64,000 nt of DNA, from the NCBI GenBank assembly GCA_002221725.1, contig NJFT01000027.1, forward strand, positions 1 to 64,000, in the 5' to 3' direction. The position numbers and the translations under genes are program-made. The notes under the pieces are model-generated. The model saw nothing but the letters and a program-made list of their open reading frames with translations, did no database searches and was not told the DNA's origin. Positions 20,358 through 32,857 of the stretch are shown here, piece after piece (positions within the stretch are counted from its first letter, which is position 1; each line of letters starts with the position of its first letter). This stretch comes from Scedosporium boydii (taxonomy: Eukaryota > Ascomycota > Sordariomycetes > Microascales > Microascaceae).

Positions 20358-22823
20358 AAAATAAACTATTTATTAGTAATAATTATATTAAGTAGCTAAA
20401 AGATTAAGTTACTTACCCCTAATATAAGATTTTACCTCCTAAGCTTTATAATAAAAAGAAGAAAATATTTTAGGGATTCCTAATATAAACTCAAGCTTAC
20501 CTCCTATACTACTATCTTAATTTTATTAAAAAAGAAGACTAGATACTTACTATTACTATATTCCTTACTAAAGATACCCTAGCCTAGTTTAAGCCTTAAA
20601 TAAAAGACTTTCTAGAAAACCTATTAAATAAAAACTAAAATAAAGAAACCTAAAAGCTCTTTAAGAAATATAAAGACTTTAAATAAACTTTAAAAAGTAC
20701 TTTTAATAACCTAAATAAGGAGTAAACTAATAAGTAATAACTTAAAAACTTATACTAAAAAGAAGCTACTTCCTAATATACTACTAAGTTTTAATAAATA
20801 ACATCTTATCTTAACTAAAAAAACAAACTTCTAATAACCTAATTTTATACTAAACTTAAAGATAAAATTAAAGATAAACTATATAAGATAGATTAACTAA
20901 AAAATTTGTCTAAGTATATTACTATAATAATATAAATTAATAATTAATAATATAAATAATATATAGAAAAATAAAGATAAAGATAATTTTATATTAAGAA
21001 AAAACCTACTTATAAAATTATTATATAAGAAACCTATATAAAACCTATAAAACTTAATACTAATATAGCAAAATATACTACCTTTAAAAAACTTAAAGAG
21101 AAAATAGGAAAATATTATAAATATAGATACTATAGCTATTATATAAGAAAATACTAGATAAAATATAAGCCTAAGCCAGGCTATAAAAGACCTAATAAAA
21201 AGAAATTTAAATTTAAGCTTATACTAAAAAGGAAAGCTTAATAGCTAAAAGTTAATACTATCAATTATAAATTTCTATCCTAGACTATATACTATAATAA
21301 CAACTATACTACCTACTAAAGTAACAAAGACAGAGCTAGCTACTACTTTAAAAAACTATAAATATTTAAAATAATAAAGTAAAAAAAAACTACTAAAAGA
21401 TAGAAAATTAGAAAATAAGTAAAATAAACTAAAAAAAAGTTATTAAAAAAATTTAAACTACTCTAACTAGAAAATCTAATATATAAGTAATACTATAATA
21501 AAATCTACCTTTATTATTACTAACTACTAATATTATTATAATAGGTAATATATTTTTAAAAACTAGAAAAAGTAGCTACTAAGTAATAAGAAGAATAATT
21601 TAATACCCTATCTATTAACTACTATACTACTCTTAAAGATTATAAAAAATAAAAAGCCCTCTAAGCTATTATTAAAAAGTTAAAAAAAGAAGCTTTTTAA
21701 TAAGTTCTTAAAATTAGAAAAGAAAGGCTAGACCTAAAATAGCTTAAGTAAGAAGCTACTTAGTACTTTAAAAACCCTAGAAGCACTACTAAATAGTAAA
21801 ACTATTACTTAGAAACCCTATAATACCTAAAGTTAAAATTAAAACTTAATAAAAAACTACTAGTAGGAAAAGAAAAAGGAGCTAGGTTACTAATAAAGAA
21901 CTTAGATACTCCTTTTAGTATATAGGACTCTAATAATAAAATATAAAAAGAATAAAAGTAGTCTATAAAAGAATAATAAATAAACTAAAGAAAAGTAGGA
22001 AAGGGAGAGGCCCTCTTTACCTAATATAGAAATACTAGTAAAAGCTAAATATCTTATAAAAGACTTAATTAATACTATAATAAAAAACTAAATAATATTA
22101 TATTAAACCTTATTAACCTTTAAAAATAAATTAATAATCTCTATTATACTATCTTTAATAAAGCTAACCTTAATACAAAAGTCAATAATATAGAAGAAAA
22201 AGGCCTCTAAAATAATAAAAAATAATAAAAGGAAATCTAAAAACTTTAGTAATAAGTTAAAAAACTAATAAAGAGGGGAAAATAAAAAGAAACTTAAAAA
22301 ACTAAAATAATAATAGAAAATTTTATAGAAAAACTAGAGGAGTAAATACACCTCCTTAAAGCCTAATAAGGACCTATAACTAAACCTAGGAGAATAAGCC
22401 TAATAGAATTAGAAAACCTCTATAAAGAACTCTAGGAAGAAATTAATAAATAATATAAACTTACCTAAAGTCTAGTTAATAATTTATAAGAAATATTAGA
22501 ATTAAATAAATATTAGTAAAAATAATAATAGGAAATCTAAAGGCTCTAATAATAAATAGCTAGCTTATAAAAGCTATAATATAGTAGCTTAATATTAGTT
22601 ACTAAAGAAGTTATATAGATAATAAAACCTAAACCTAAGTAGAAACTATAAAAAATAAATATTATAAAAAGATAATAGATTTACTACCTAAAGGTACCTA
22701 TTATCTTAGCTAAATAAAAACTCCTAGCTCTAGTAGATAGTAAAATATAAAGAAACTTTATTTCCCTAATAATTATTAACTAACTAGAAATATTATAAAT
22801 AGAAAAAATACTAACTATATACT
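20358..22823 (+). pseudogene. Outer Gypsy element gag and protease remains
   Basis: The gag frame of the outer element continues from before the insertion at 12,849. A zinc knuckle near 21,106-21,160 has all its Cys codons turned to Tyr (TGT to TAT). A Lys/Asn-rich, low-information stretch follows. A protease motif (LVDS, with the following Gly codon GGA now AAA, then NFIS) sits near 22,730-22,780. The AT content is extreme and stop codons are dense, so this is among the most heavily mutated sequence in the window. Confidence 0.7.
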
Positions 22824-25181
22824 TTGTCGGAGCCGGGCAGCACAACTAATAATACAAACAAAACTATGCTACCCACTTAAGAGAATAATCAGGAGTAGCT
22901 AAGAGCTACACCACAAAGAAGAAATAGTCCAATAGTTGTCGGAATAGTCTAAGTTACCCACCCCACTTCCAGCCCCCCCCCTAAACCACATCGCCATTTC
23001 AGCCCATCCAACTTCAATCATAGATTATTTCCACACTTCTAGTTATTATAATATAGGAAGCAGCTAAACTAGTACTTTTACTATCGCTGATTTCACTAGT
23101 ACTATTTTCTTCTTCCAAATCATCCACCATAGCCCTCTATACTTCTTTAATAATAGCGAACTTCAAATTTAAACTAACTTCTACCCTCTTCCTTTTCTTA
23201 AACTTCTTTACTTCAATTTAGCTTTCTAAAGCTTATATTTTAGCTTAGGCTATAGCTAATTCTATATTTTTCTTATTAAAAGCTTTATAGACCTTTTAAA
23301 ATAGCTAATATTATATAGTAGTATATTAATCTATAAGATTAAATTAGTATATATAATTCTATAAGTCCTTAAACTTCTTTAGGGTTGACTATTTTACAAT
23401 AGAATTAACTAAGCCTATAAAAAGTAGCTAGGGAGTTAAAATAGGTATCTAGGAAGCTTAGGAAATAGAAGTTTTATTTTTAAAAGGTTGTTCTTATATA
23501 ATATCTACCTTCTTAAGAAGAAGGGGGCTAAGAAAAGGCTTTACTATATTTATAAGCTAAAGTCTAAAAGTATTCTACCTACTTCTTATATTCTTTCCCT
23601 TCAAACTACTATTTTAAGCCTTCTAATAATAGTAAAAAAAATTTCTTTTCCCAATAATAGTAAAATCAGTAGCTAAAACTAATATATCAATCTCTTTTCA
23701 ATATACTACCTTTAGAGAACTAAATATAGCTAAATCTAAAAATTAAAGGATATAAGAAGTATATAAAAATAAGAAAAGAAAATAAATATTATACTAGAAG
23801 CATTTATATATAAATTTATCTATAGTATAACTTCTATAACTATCTATAATAAAAAGACAGAGTTTTATATCTCTGCTTGGCTTGGAATAGGGAATAAATA
23901 CTTTTTCTAACTATTCTATAGTAATATCATTAGTTGTCCACTTATTATCAGTTACTATAAAGTACCAGTTCTCAAAAGAACTTAAATCCCTTAAAAACTA
24001 TTACTATTGGACTAATTTTCCCTTGAAAATAACTAGTAGAGGAAGGGCTTAACCTATAGCTAATATACACTCAATAAAAGAAGTCTAGAGCCTAGATCCA
24101 GGCTGTTTCTTTTAAATTAAACACTTTTTAGCACTTCTAAAGACTAGTCTATTACCTCTGTAGCCTTCTATTATACTTACTTTATCTATATTCTATCTAT
24201 TTTCTAGTTTAATATTCTTAATATTAGAAAGTTAGAAGTAGTAAAACCAGGGCTTAATTACCTTAGTTATAGCACTATTAATGTAAGCAAAATCCATGGT
24301 TTTAGCTCTCAAGGTCTTAATAGAAGGGTTTCTTTTCAAAAAGGCTTATAACCACCCTTTTCCAAGTGGCTATATGTCTCCTTAAGTCCTTAAAATCCTT
24401 TCTATAAAAAGCCGGACTTGTATATGGGTTGGAGGAAGTCCTAGGGCTCCTTAGGTTAGAACCTATGAGGTCAAAAGAGTTTCTTAGGTAGGACTAAGTC
24501 TCTACAAGCTAGCAAAGGCCTCATTTCTTAACTATTAGCTATTAATCCGGTTTCTAATAGTTGTTCTTAGAATCCCCTATTCCTTAGCTACTTTGTAAAT
24601 AGAGAGGCCATTTGCGATCGCATCGAGGGCATCTTAGAGGTCTGCTTCAGTATATTTCTTCATTTTTAATTAGAAAAGGTGTCTATAAAATATAAAGAAG
24701 AATAGATATAAAATAAGGGAGAAATGTAAAATTAAAGTTGGATGAGCCGAAATGGCAATGTAGTTTTTGGGGGGGGCCGAATGTGGGGGGGGGCCGGAAG
24801 TGGGGTAGGCAACTTAATAGTTAAGTAGGACATCGAGAAGTAGATAATCAGTTAGAATCTACATTGTAGGACATCACATCTAAAGAAAAAAGGAGAAATA
24901 TAAAGATAGGAAAAGAAGTAATATTAAGAAAAGAATAGTAAAGAACGTCTACTACGACAACAATCTAGCTATTAGGAAACAAATGATCGCTTTAACTACG
25001 ATACTATCCTACCTACTTCTATACTATACTTCTTATCTAAAAACTAGTTTATAAAAAATAGGAAAGCTATTATCCTTTTATATATAAGTAAAATTTAGAT
25101 ATATAGTATATCAAGCTTCTAATAGCAGCACCGATTAGTAATATAGCAGCGCCACCGCTAGTCGCCCTATATACTAATATA
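22824..25181 (-). mobile_element. LTR-like repeat copy d (~495 bp), split by a pogo element
   Basis: A minus-orientation copy of the ~495-bp repeat, begun at TTGTCGGAGCC and completed at CTAATATA after a 1.86-kb transposon (22952-24814). The flanking duplication ATACT is perfect (22819-22823 and 25182-25186). The right-hand portion is heavily RIPped, while the left portion keeps GC-rich motifs. Confidence 0.85.
22952..24814 (-). mobile_element. pogo/Fot1-like DNA transposon, copy 1
   Basis: 1863 bases bounded by TA dinucleotides. The imperfect inverted termini are AGTTACCCACCCCACTTCC and GGAAGTGGGGTAGGCAACT, followed internally by C- or G-runs. On the minus strand a transposase N-terminus starts at ATG 24663 (KKYTEADL, then DALDAIANGLSI, AKE, ILRTTIR): the helix-turn-helix (psq/CENP-B type) seen in Tc1/pogo transposases. 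The frame is quickly lost to stop codons. It is inserted inside LTR-like copy d and is less AT-biased than the surrounding sequence. Confidence 0.8.
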
Positions 25182-25601
25182 ATACTTTAAATATATATAA
25201 TAGAATACTAATAAACTATAAAAGTAAAATAATTAGTATAAAGACTATATACTTTTATATTATTATTATTAAAAAAGTTAATTATATTTTTTTTAATATT
25301 ATTAAAACTATTAAATACTTTATTATATTAAAAATATTATAATTATAAATAAAAAACTTATAAATTAATTAAATAACTAATTAGCTTACTTAAAATAAGA
25401 TTAGATAAAGCCTAGAAAATAACTTAGCTATTAAATAGTACTAACTAGGAAAGTTACTTTTAAGTAAACTAAGAGCCTTTAAGATAATAATCTATTTTAA
25501 AATACTTATTATAAAAAATTTAAATTACTTACTAAAAAGAAGAAAGTATAAACAAATATATATAATAAAAGCTATAATAGCTTTTAAAACTATACTACTA
25601 G

Positions 25602-26098
25602 TATATTAGTATATAAGATAACTAACAGCAGCGCTACTACATTACTAATCAGTACTACTACTAAAAGCCTAATATACTATATATCTAAACTTCACTTATA
25701 TATAAAAAGATAATACCCTCCTTATTTTTTATAGACTAGTTCTTAAATAAGATAGTACAGTATAGAAGTAAGTAAAGGACAGCATTACGATTAAAAGCAA
25801 TTAATTATTTCTTATCAGCTAGAGCATTATTATAGTAGACATTCTTTACTATTCTTTTCTTAATATTACTTCTTTTCCTATCTTTACATTTCTCTTCTCT
25901 TCTTTAGATATAATGTCCTACAATATAGATTCTAACTAATCATCTACTTCTCAATATCCTACTTAACTATTAGACTATTCCGACAACTATTAAACTATTT
26001 CTTCTTTACAGTATAGCTCTCAGCCACTCCTAATTATTCTCTTAAGTAGGCAGCACAGTCTTATTTATATTATTAATTATACTACCCAGCTCCGACAA
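25602..26098 (+). repeat. LTR-like repeat copy e, most heavily RIPped
   Basis: 497 bases beginning TATATTAGTATATAAG and ending CTCCGACAA, with perfect flanking ACTAG duplications. The GC-rich head present in other copies is almost wholly converted to A/T, so this copy has seen the most RIP. Confidence 0.85.
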
Positions 26099-26499
26099 AC
26101 TAGTAAAAGAGATACTATAATATATACCTAAAAAATATTAAAAATATAGTAAAATATTTACTAAAGAACTAGAAACTAGACTACTTAAATATAACTAATA
26201 AGATTATAAAATACTATTAAAAGAAAGTATTTAACTAAAGTTTATACTTATCTATAACCTTAATAAAAAATAGTAATAAATATTAAAAGATTATATAGTA
26301 AAGATATTAAAAAAGAGATATATTAAGCTTTTAATATTACTAGTAAGATACCTAATCCTTTAGATATTAAAAAAGAATAGTAAACTATAAATATATATAG
26401 ACTATTAATAACTTAATAATATTACTATTAAAAATTAATACCTACTATTACTTATTTTAAAATTATAAGATATATTCTAAAAAGTATAATAGTTTACAA

Positions 26500-28403
26500 C
26501 TCTAAATTTAAAAAAAGTATATAACTTAATCTATATTAAAAAAGGTAATAAATAGAAGACTACCTTTAAAATATACTTTAAATACTTTAAGTACTTAATT
26601 ATACCTTTTAGATTAATAAATACCTTTATAAACTTCTAGATAATAATTAACTATATCCTATAAAAATACTTAAATAACTTTATAATAATATACTATATTA
26701 GTATATAAAGCGACTGGCGGCGGCGCCGCCACATTGCTGATCGGCGCCGCCACCGGAAGCCCGATGTGCCACACATCCAAACCTCACTTACACATAAAAA
26801 GATAATGGCCCCCCATTTTTCATAGACTAATTCTTAGACAAGGCAGTGGGCGCAGAAGCAGGCGAAGGACAGCATCGCGATTAGGAGCGATCAGTTATTT
26901 CCTGTCGGCCAGAGCATTGTTGTAGTAGACATTCTTTACTATTCTTTTCTCAATATTACTTCTTTTCCTATCTTTACATTTCTCTTCTCTTCTTTAGATA
27001 TGATGTCCCACGATGCAGATTCCGACTAATCATCCACTTCTCGACGTCCTACTTAACCATCAGACCATTCCGACAACCATTAAACCATTTCTTCTTTACA
27101 GTATAGCTCTCAGCTACTCCTAATTATTCTCTTAAGTAGGCGGCACAGTCTTATTTATGTTGTTAGTTGTACTACCCGGCTCCGACAAAATACTTTAATA
27201 ATATTCTTATTTTCTTAAAAATATTAAAGGAATATAAAGAATATATATATAAGATCTTATAAAAACTATAAAAAGTAAAGCTACTAGTAGAACCTACTAA
27301 GTACTAATTTTATAAGTAATAAATAGACTTCCTTAAATATATAATCTAGCCTAAGAAGATCTAAATATAAAAATTAAAAATTAAAGCTATTCTAGAATAG
27401 CTAGTACTAACTAATATTATAGAAATTAGAAGATTTCTTAAATTCTTTAACTTTTATAGGAAGTTCTTAAGAGGCTATAGTACTTATATACAAGCCCTTA
27501 TATAACTTACTAAAAAAGATAAATTATTCTAATAGGGACTAAAAGAATAAAAAATATTTTAGGAAGCTAAGTAATTAGTATATAAGTAACCTATACTCTA
27601 TTAAACAGACCCTATAAAACCCTTTAAACTAGAAACTAATATATTAGACTATAGACTAAATATATAACTAAAATAATAAGATAAGAATAGCAAAATTTAC
27701 CTAATAGTATTTATATTAAAGAAACTTAATAGACTAGAACTATACTATATTATTCCTAATAAAGAACTAATAGCTATTATTAAAGTATTTAAAAAATAAA
27801 GATATTATCTTACTAGAACTAAATATCTAATTACAGTATACTCTAATTATAAGAACCTTATAAAATTTACTATAATAAAGGAACTTAACTAATAATAAAT
27901 ATAATAAGCTAAAAAACTATCTAAATATAACTTTAAAATTATATATATTAAAAAAAAAGAAAATAAAAGAGCTAACACCCTTAGCTAGAGACTAAATTAC
28001 TTTTAGAAAGTATTTAGAAAAATAAATACTATCCTTTATTATAATAAAGAAAGAAACTTATAATAGCTAGCTATAAACTACTAAATATAATAAGTTAATC
28101 TAATTATAGAAAAAATTAAAAGCTACTATATAAACTTAAGACTATAGGACTAGATATAGACTTAAAAATAAATATAAATAATAGTACCTTTAAACTTAGT
28201 AGAAAAGTTTATTAAAGCAATCTATAAAATACTATATAATAGGCACCCAGAAATTATAAAAACTATAGAAAGGGTACTAAAAAAATACTATATCCTATAT
28301 CTTAAAAAAGTAACTACTAAGGTTATAGCTAAATACCCTCAGTATAGAAAAAATAAAAATCAATCTTATAAGCCTTATAAACAACTATAACCTATACTAG
28401 TAC
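26500..28403 (+). pseudogene. Outer Gypsy element reverse transcriptase/RNase H remains
   Basis: A degraded FxYLxxPFxLxNxxxxF block at about 26,560-26,640 marks reverse transcriptase. After the copy b insertion, FNNILIF resumes at 27,190, matching the position of the YxDD motif with both Asp codons changed. RNase H-like sequence follows to about 28,400. Stop codons are frequent throughout. Confidence 0.65.
26694..27188 (+). repeat. LTR-like repeat copy b, interrupting reverse transcriptase
   Basis: 495 bases, inserted in the outer element's reverse transcriptase between the codons just before the active-site aspartates and the aspartates themselves (flanks TATAC and AATAC). Compared with copy a, the differences are almost all G-to-A on the + strand. 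Confidence 0.85.
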
Positions 28404-28901
28404 TATATTAATATATAGGGCGACTGGCGGCGGCGCCGCCACATTGCTGATCGGTGCCGCCACTGGAAGCCCGATGTGCTACATATCCAAACCTCACTTA
28501 CACATAAAAGGATGATGGCCCCCCCATTTTTCATAGACTAGTTCTTAGACAAGGCAGCACAGCGCAGCAGCAGGCGAAGGACAGCATCGCAGTTAAGAGC
28601 AATCAGTTATTTCCTATCAGCCAGAGCATTATTATAGTAGACGTTCTTTACTATTCTTTTCTCAATATTACTTCTTTTCTTATCTTTATATTTTCTCTTC
28701 TCTTCTTTAGATATAATGTCCCATAATGCAGATTCCAACTGATCATCTACTTCTCGACATCCTACTTAACTATCAGACTATTCCAACAACCATTAGACCA
28801 TTTCTTCTTTGCAGTGTAGCTCTTAGCCACTCCTAATTATTCTCTTAAGTAGGCAGTACAGTCTTGTTTATGTTGTTAGTTGTACTACCCGGCTCCGACA
28901 A
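28404..28901 (+). repeat. LTR-like repeat copy c
   Basis: 498 bases, flanked by AGTAC and AGTAT. Intermediate RIP: the head still reads GGCGGCGGCGCCGCC, but many TpG and CpA sites downstream are changed. Confidence 0.85.
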
Positions 28902-28990
28902 AGTATTAGAAATACTATAATAGAAGATTATTATTAACTTTATTATTAAACTACTTAAGTTAAAGGACCTAGCTATAAGGGTTAGGTATA

Positions 28991-30870
28991 AGTTGACGAC
29001 CCCACTTTCCGCCCGCCCCCCCATTCCGCCCCCCCAAAAAACTACACCGCTATTTCATCCCATCCAACTTCAACTTTATATTTCTTCCCTATTTCACATC
29101 TATTCTTCTTCATATTTCGCAGACACCTTTCCCAACTAAAAATAAAGAAATACACTAAAGAAGACCTTCAAGATGCCCTTGATGCGATCGCAAATGGCCT
29201 CTCTATCCACAAGGCAGCCAAGGAATAGGGAATTCTAAAAACAACTATCAGAGACCAGCTAGGTGGCATATAGGCAAGAAAGGAGGCCTTTTCCAGCCTA
29301 CAGAGACTTAGTCCTACCCAGGAAACCCTTTTATTATCATGGATTTTAACCTAGGGAGCTCTAAGACTTCCCCTAACCTATATACAAGTCTAGATTTTTA
29401 TAGAAAGGATTCTAAGGACCTAAGGAGATATATAGCTACTTAGAAAAGGATAGTTACAAGCTTTTTTAAAGAGGAATCCTTCTATTAAGACCTTAAGAGC
29501 TAAAACTATAGATTCCGCCTATGTTAATAATATTATAACTAAAGTAATAAAGCCCTAGTTCTAATACTTTTAACTTCCTAGTATTAAGAATATTAAACTA
29601 GAAAATAGATAGAATATAGATAAGGTAGATATAATAGAAGGCTATAAAGATAATAGACTAGTTTTTAGAAGTATTAAAAAGTATTTAATTTAAAGAAAAT
29701 AGCTTAGATCTTAGCTTTAGACTTCTTTTATTAAGTATATATTAGCTATAGGTTAAATTTTTCTTTTACTAGTTATTTTTAAGGAAAAATTAGTCTAATA
29801 GTAATAGTTTCTAAAAAATTTAAGTTCTTTTAAGAATTAATACTTTATAGTAACTAATAATAAGTAGATAACTAATAATATTACTATAAAATAGCTAGAA
29901 AAAGTATTTATTCCCTATTCTAAGCTAATTAAAGATATAGAACTCTATCTTCTTATTATAGATAGTTATAGAAGTTATACTATAGATAAATTTATATATA
30001 AATACTTCTAGTATAATATTTACCTTCTTTTCTTACCTCTATATACTTCCTATATCCTCTAACTTTTAGATTTAGCTATATTTAGTTCTCTAAAGGTAGT
30101 ATATTAAAAAGAAATCAATATACTAATATTAGCTACTAATTTTACTATTATTAGGAAAAGAAACCTTTTCTACTATTATTAGAAGGCTTGAAATAGTAGT
30201 CTAAAGGGAAAGAATATAAGAAGTAAGTAGAATACTTCTAGACTTTAGTTTATAAATATAGTAAAGCCTCTTCTTAGCCCTTTTCTTCTTAAGAAGGTAA
30301 ATATTCTATAAGAACAACCTTCTAGAAATAGAACTTCTATTTCCTAAGCTTCCTAGATACCTATTTCAACTTCCTAGCCACTTTTTATAAACTTAGTTAA
30401 TTCTATTATAAAATAGTTAATTTTAAAGAAGTCTAAAGACTTATAAAATTATATATACTAATCTAACCTTATAGATCAATATACTACTATATAATATCAG
30501 CTATTTTAAAATATCTATAAAGCTTTTAATAAGAAGAATATAGAATTAGCTATAGCCTAAGCTAAAATATAAGCTCTAGAAAGCTAAATTAAAGTAAAGA
30601 AGCTTAAGAAAAGGAAGAGGGTAGAAGTTAGTCTAAATTCAAAGTTTACTACTATTAAAGAAGTATAGAGAACTATAGTAGATAATTTAGAAGAAGAAAA
30701 TAGTACTAGTGAAATCAGTGATACTGAAAGTACTAGTTTAGCTACTTCCTATATTATAGTAACTAGAAGTGTGGAAATAATCTATAATTGAAGTTGGATA
30801 AGCTGAAATAGCGATGTAGTTTTTGGGGGGGGCGGAATAGGGGGGCGGACAGAAAGTAGAGTCGTCAACT
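28991..30870 (+). mobile_element. pogo/Fot1-like DNA transposon, copy 2
   Basis: 1880 bases between TA duplications, with inverted termini AGTTGACGACCCC... and ...GTCGTCAACT followed by long C- and G-runs. The + strand carries a transposase beginning around 29,140, with an AIANGLSI-type helix-turn-helix, a CENP-B-like second DNA-binding region and a decayed DDE region up to about 30,700. It is broken by TAG/TAA codons. The first 400 bases are notably less damaged than the rest. It lies within the integrase region of the outer Gypsy element. Confidence 0.8.
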
Positions 30871-30872
30871 TA

Positions 30873-32576
30873 ATAGTATTATAATAGTAATTAATAAACT
30901 AATAAAGTATACTTACTTTATATCCTATAATAAATTTATAAAAGTATTATAATTTATAGAACTATTTCTATAAACTATAGTAGTAAACTATAACCTATTA
31001 GAAGAAGTTAATTTAAATAGAAGTAGAGTTTTTATTTCTTACTTCTAATAGAGCTTATTAGATAAAATAGGAATTAACTATAAGCTATCTATTACTTATT
31101 ACTTAGAGATATAAGAGTAGGTAGAATAAATAAACTAAATACTTAAGATATATCTATAATACTATATTAACTAGGAATAAGATAATTAGGTATTACTACT
31201 ACTCCTAGCTTAGAAAGCTTATAATATTAATATATTAGAAAGCTTTAAGATATTACTATTCTATACTAACTATAATATTAAACTATAAATTAGATTTAAG
31301 TCTATAAATATAAAAATATAAGTAGAATAAGTAATCTTTATAGTAGATAAGATAAAGAAACTATATAAATAGTTAAAAGAGGAACTATAGTTTATCTAGT
31401 AAAGGATAAAGTACTATATTAGTAATAAGTAGCTTAAGGGACTAATTCTTAAGAGAAGAAGTAAGGTCTAGTTACTATAGAAGAAACTAGAGACTAGGGA
31501 CTCCTAAATCAAAACTATATAATTAAGTAATAAGCTTAATTACTAAAAACTAAGACCCTTCCTAGTTAAAAAAAAAGTCTTAGAAGTTAACTATAAGTTA
31601 GAGCTACTAGAAGATATAAATAACTATCTAGTATTTTATATAATATTACTTAAACTAGCTTATAAAAATATATTACTAGAAAAATTAGTTTAATTTAAAG
31701 CTAAAAAATAAGGAATCTTTAAAGTAGAAAAGATTACTAATTTATAAAATAATAAAAGAATTATTAAATATTTAGTTAAATAGAAAAACTATAAAGAAAG
31801 TAATAATACCTAAAAACTTATTAAATATTTAGTAGGGAGCCTACAACTTCTTATAGACTACTACTAGAGGAACCTAATAAAACTAAGGGATCTAGTAGTA
31901 TAGGATCTATTAGCAAGCTCTAATCAATCTCTAAACTAGGGATAGAGGCAGTAGTACCCTCTACAGCATCCTCCTCAGCTACCTACTTTATCCCTAACTT
32001 AATAACCTCTAATACCCTTTTCTTATAAAGCTTTATTTTCTTTTTAAGATAACCTATATAAAATATAGTAGTATTAAAAGTAGTAAGGTAATAAGCTATA
32101 TCTACTTTAACCTCCTTCTCCTCTTACTCTAGATAAGATTATTTCTATTCTAAGTAATTAACTACCTAATAAATATAAGTTAGTAAAAAGAAGAAACTAA
32201 AAAAAGAGAAAGAAACTTATAAGTAGAGTCTATAACTCTCCTAGTATTACAATTTACCTAATAAAGGGAGATATAATACTTATAGTAGGACTACCTCTCT
32301 TAAATAATATACTTATAAGAAGTATAGGAATTAAAATAAGTTAAATACTTAGGTATTTTAAAAGGATACTATTAAGAAAGAATATTATTAATAGCCTATA
32401 TAAAGCGCTCTCAATTAATCTTAAAAGTTACTACCCTAGAGAAATAGGATTTAGAAATATAATTTTATATAATTATAGAAAAATAGAAAAATAAGGATTA
32501 GAACTTATAAAAGAAGAAAGAAAGGCTTAAAACTAATAGGTCTTTAGAGATAAAGACTAAGGAAGAGAGGAGATTA
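30873..32576 (+). pseudogene. Outer Gypsy integrase tail, chromodomain and 3' region
   Basis: Integrase-like sequence continues to about 31,700 and ends in a chromodomain at about 31,740-31,860 (YLVK.KNY, NNT.., YLVG, LLIDYY), as in the two related elements. The untranslated tail then runs to the right LTR at 32,577. Stop codons interrupt it regularly. Confidence 0.65.
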
Positions 32577-32857
32577 TATTATAATATAACTATAATTAGG
32601 TTATAAGGAAGTAGTATAATATAGTAAAATTATAAGTTATATAGTTGCCTTTACTAAAAAGTAACTAATTAGTTACCTCTAAAAATAACTAATTAATTAT
32701 AACCTAGAATAAATAGATAATTAACTTAAAGATTAATTAGGTAATTAAGTAGAGACTTAATTAAGTAAGATAAAGGACTAAAGATAGATAGAAGAAGTAT
32801 TTATATAAAACTATAATATCTTCTACTAGTCTAATTATCTTCTAAACTCTTTAGTAG
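32577..32857 (+). repeat. Right LTR of the outer Gypsy element, first segment
   Basis: TATTATAATATAACTATAATTAGG corresponds to the start of the left LTR at 12,238 after near-complete C-to-T and G-to-A conversion. The LTR is cut at 32,857 by the element at 32858-37546, continues at 37551-37589, is cut again, and finishes at 45360-45484. Confidence 0.8.

Noticed and set aside
23488..23676. 62-codon + frame in the AT-rich block
   Set aside because: Lies inside a RIPped pogo element on the opposite strand to its transposase; composition is only that of AT-rich sequence.
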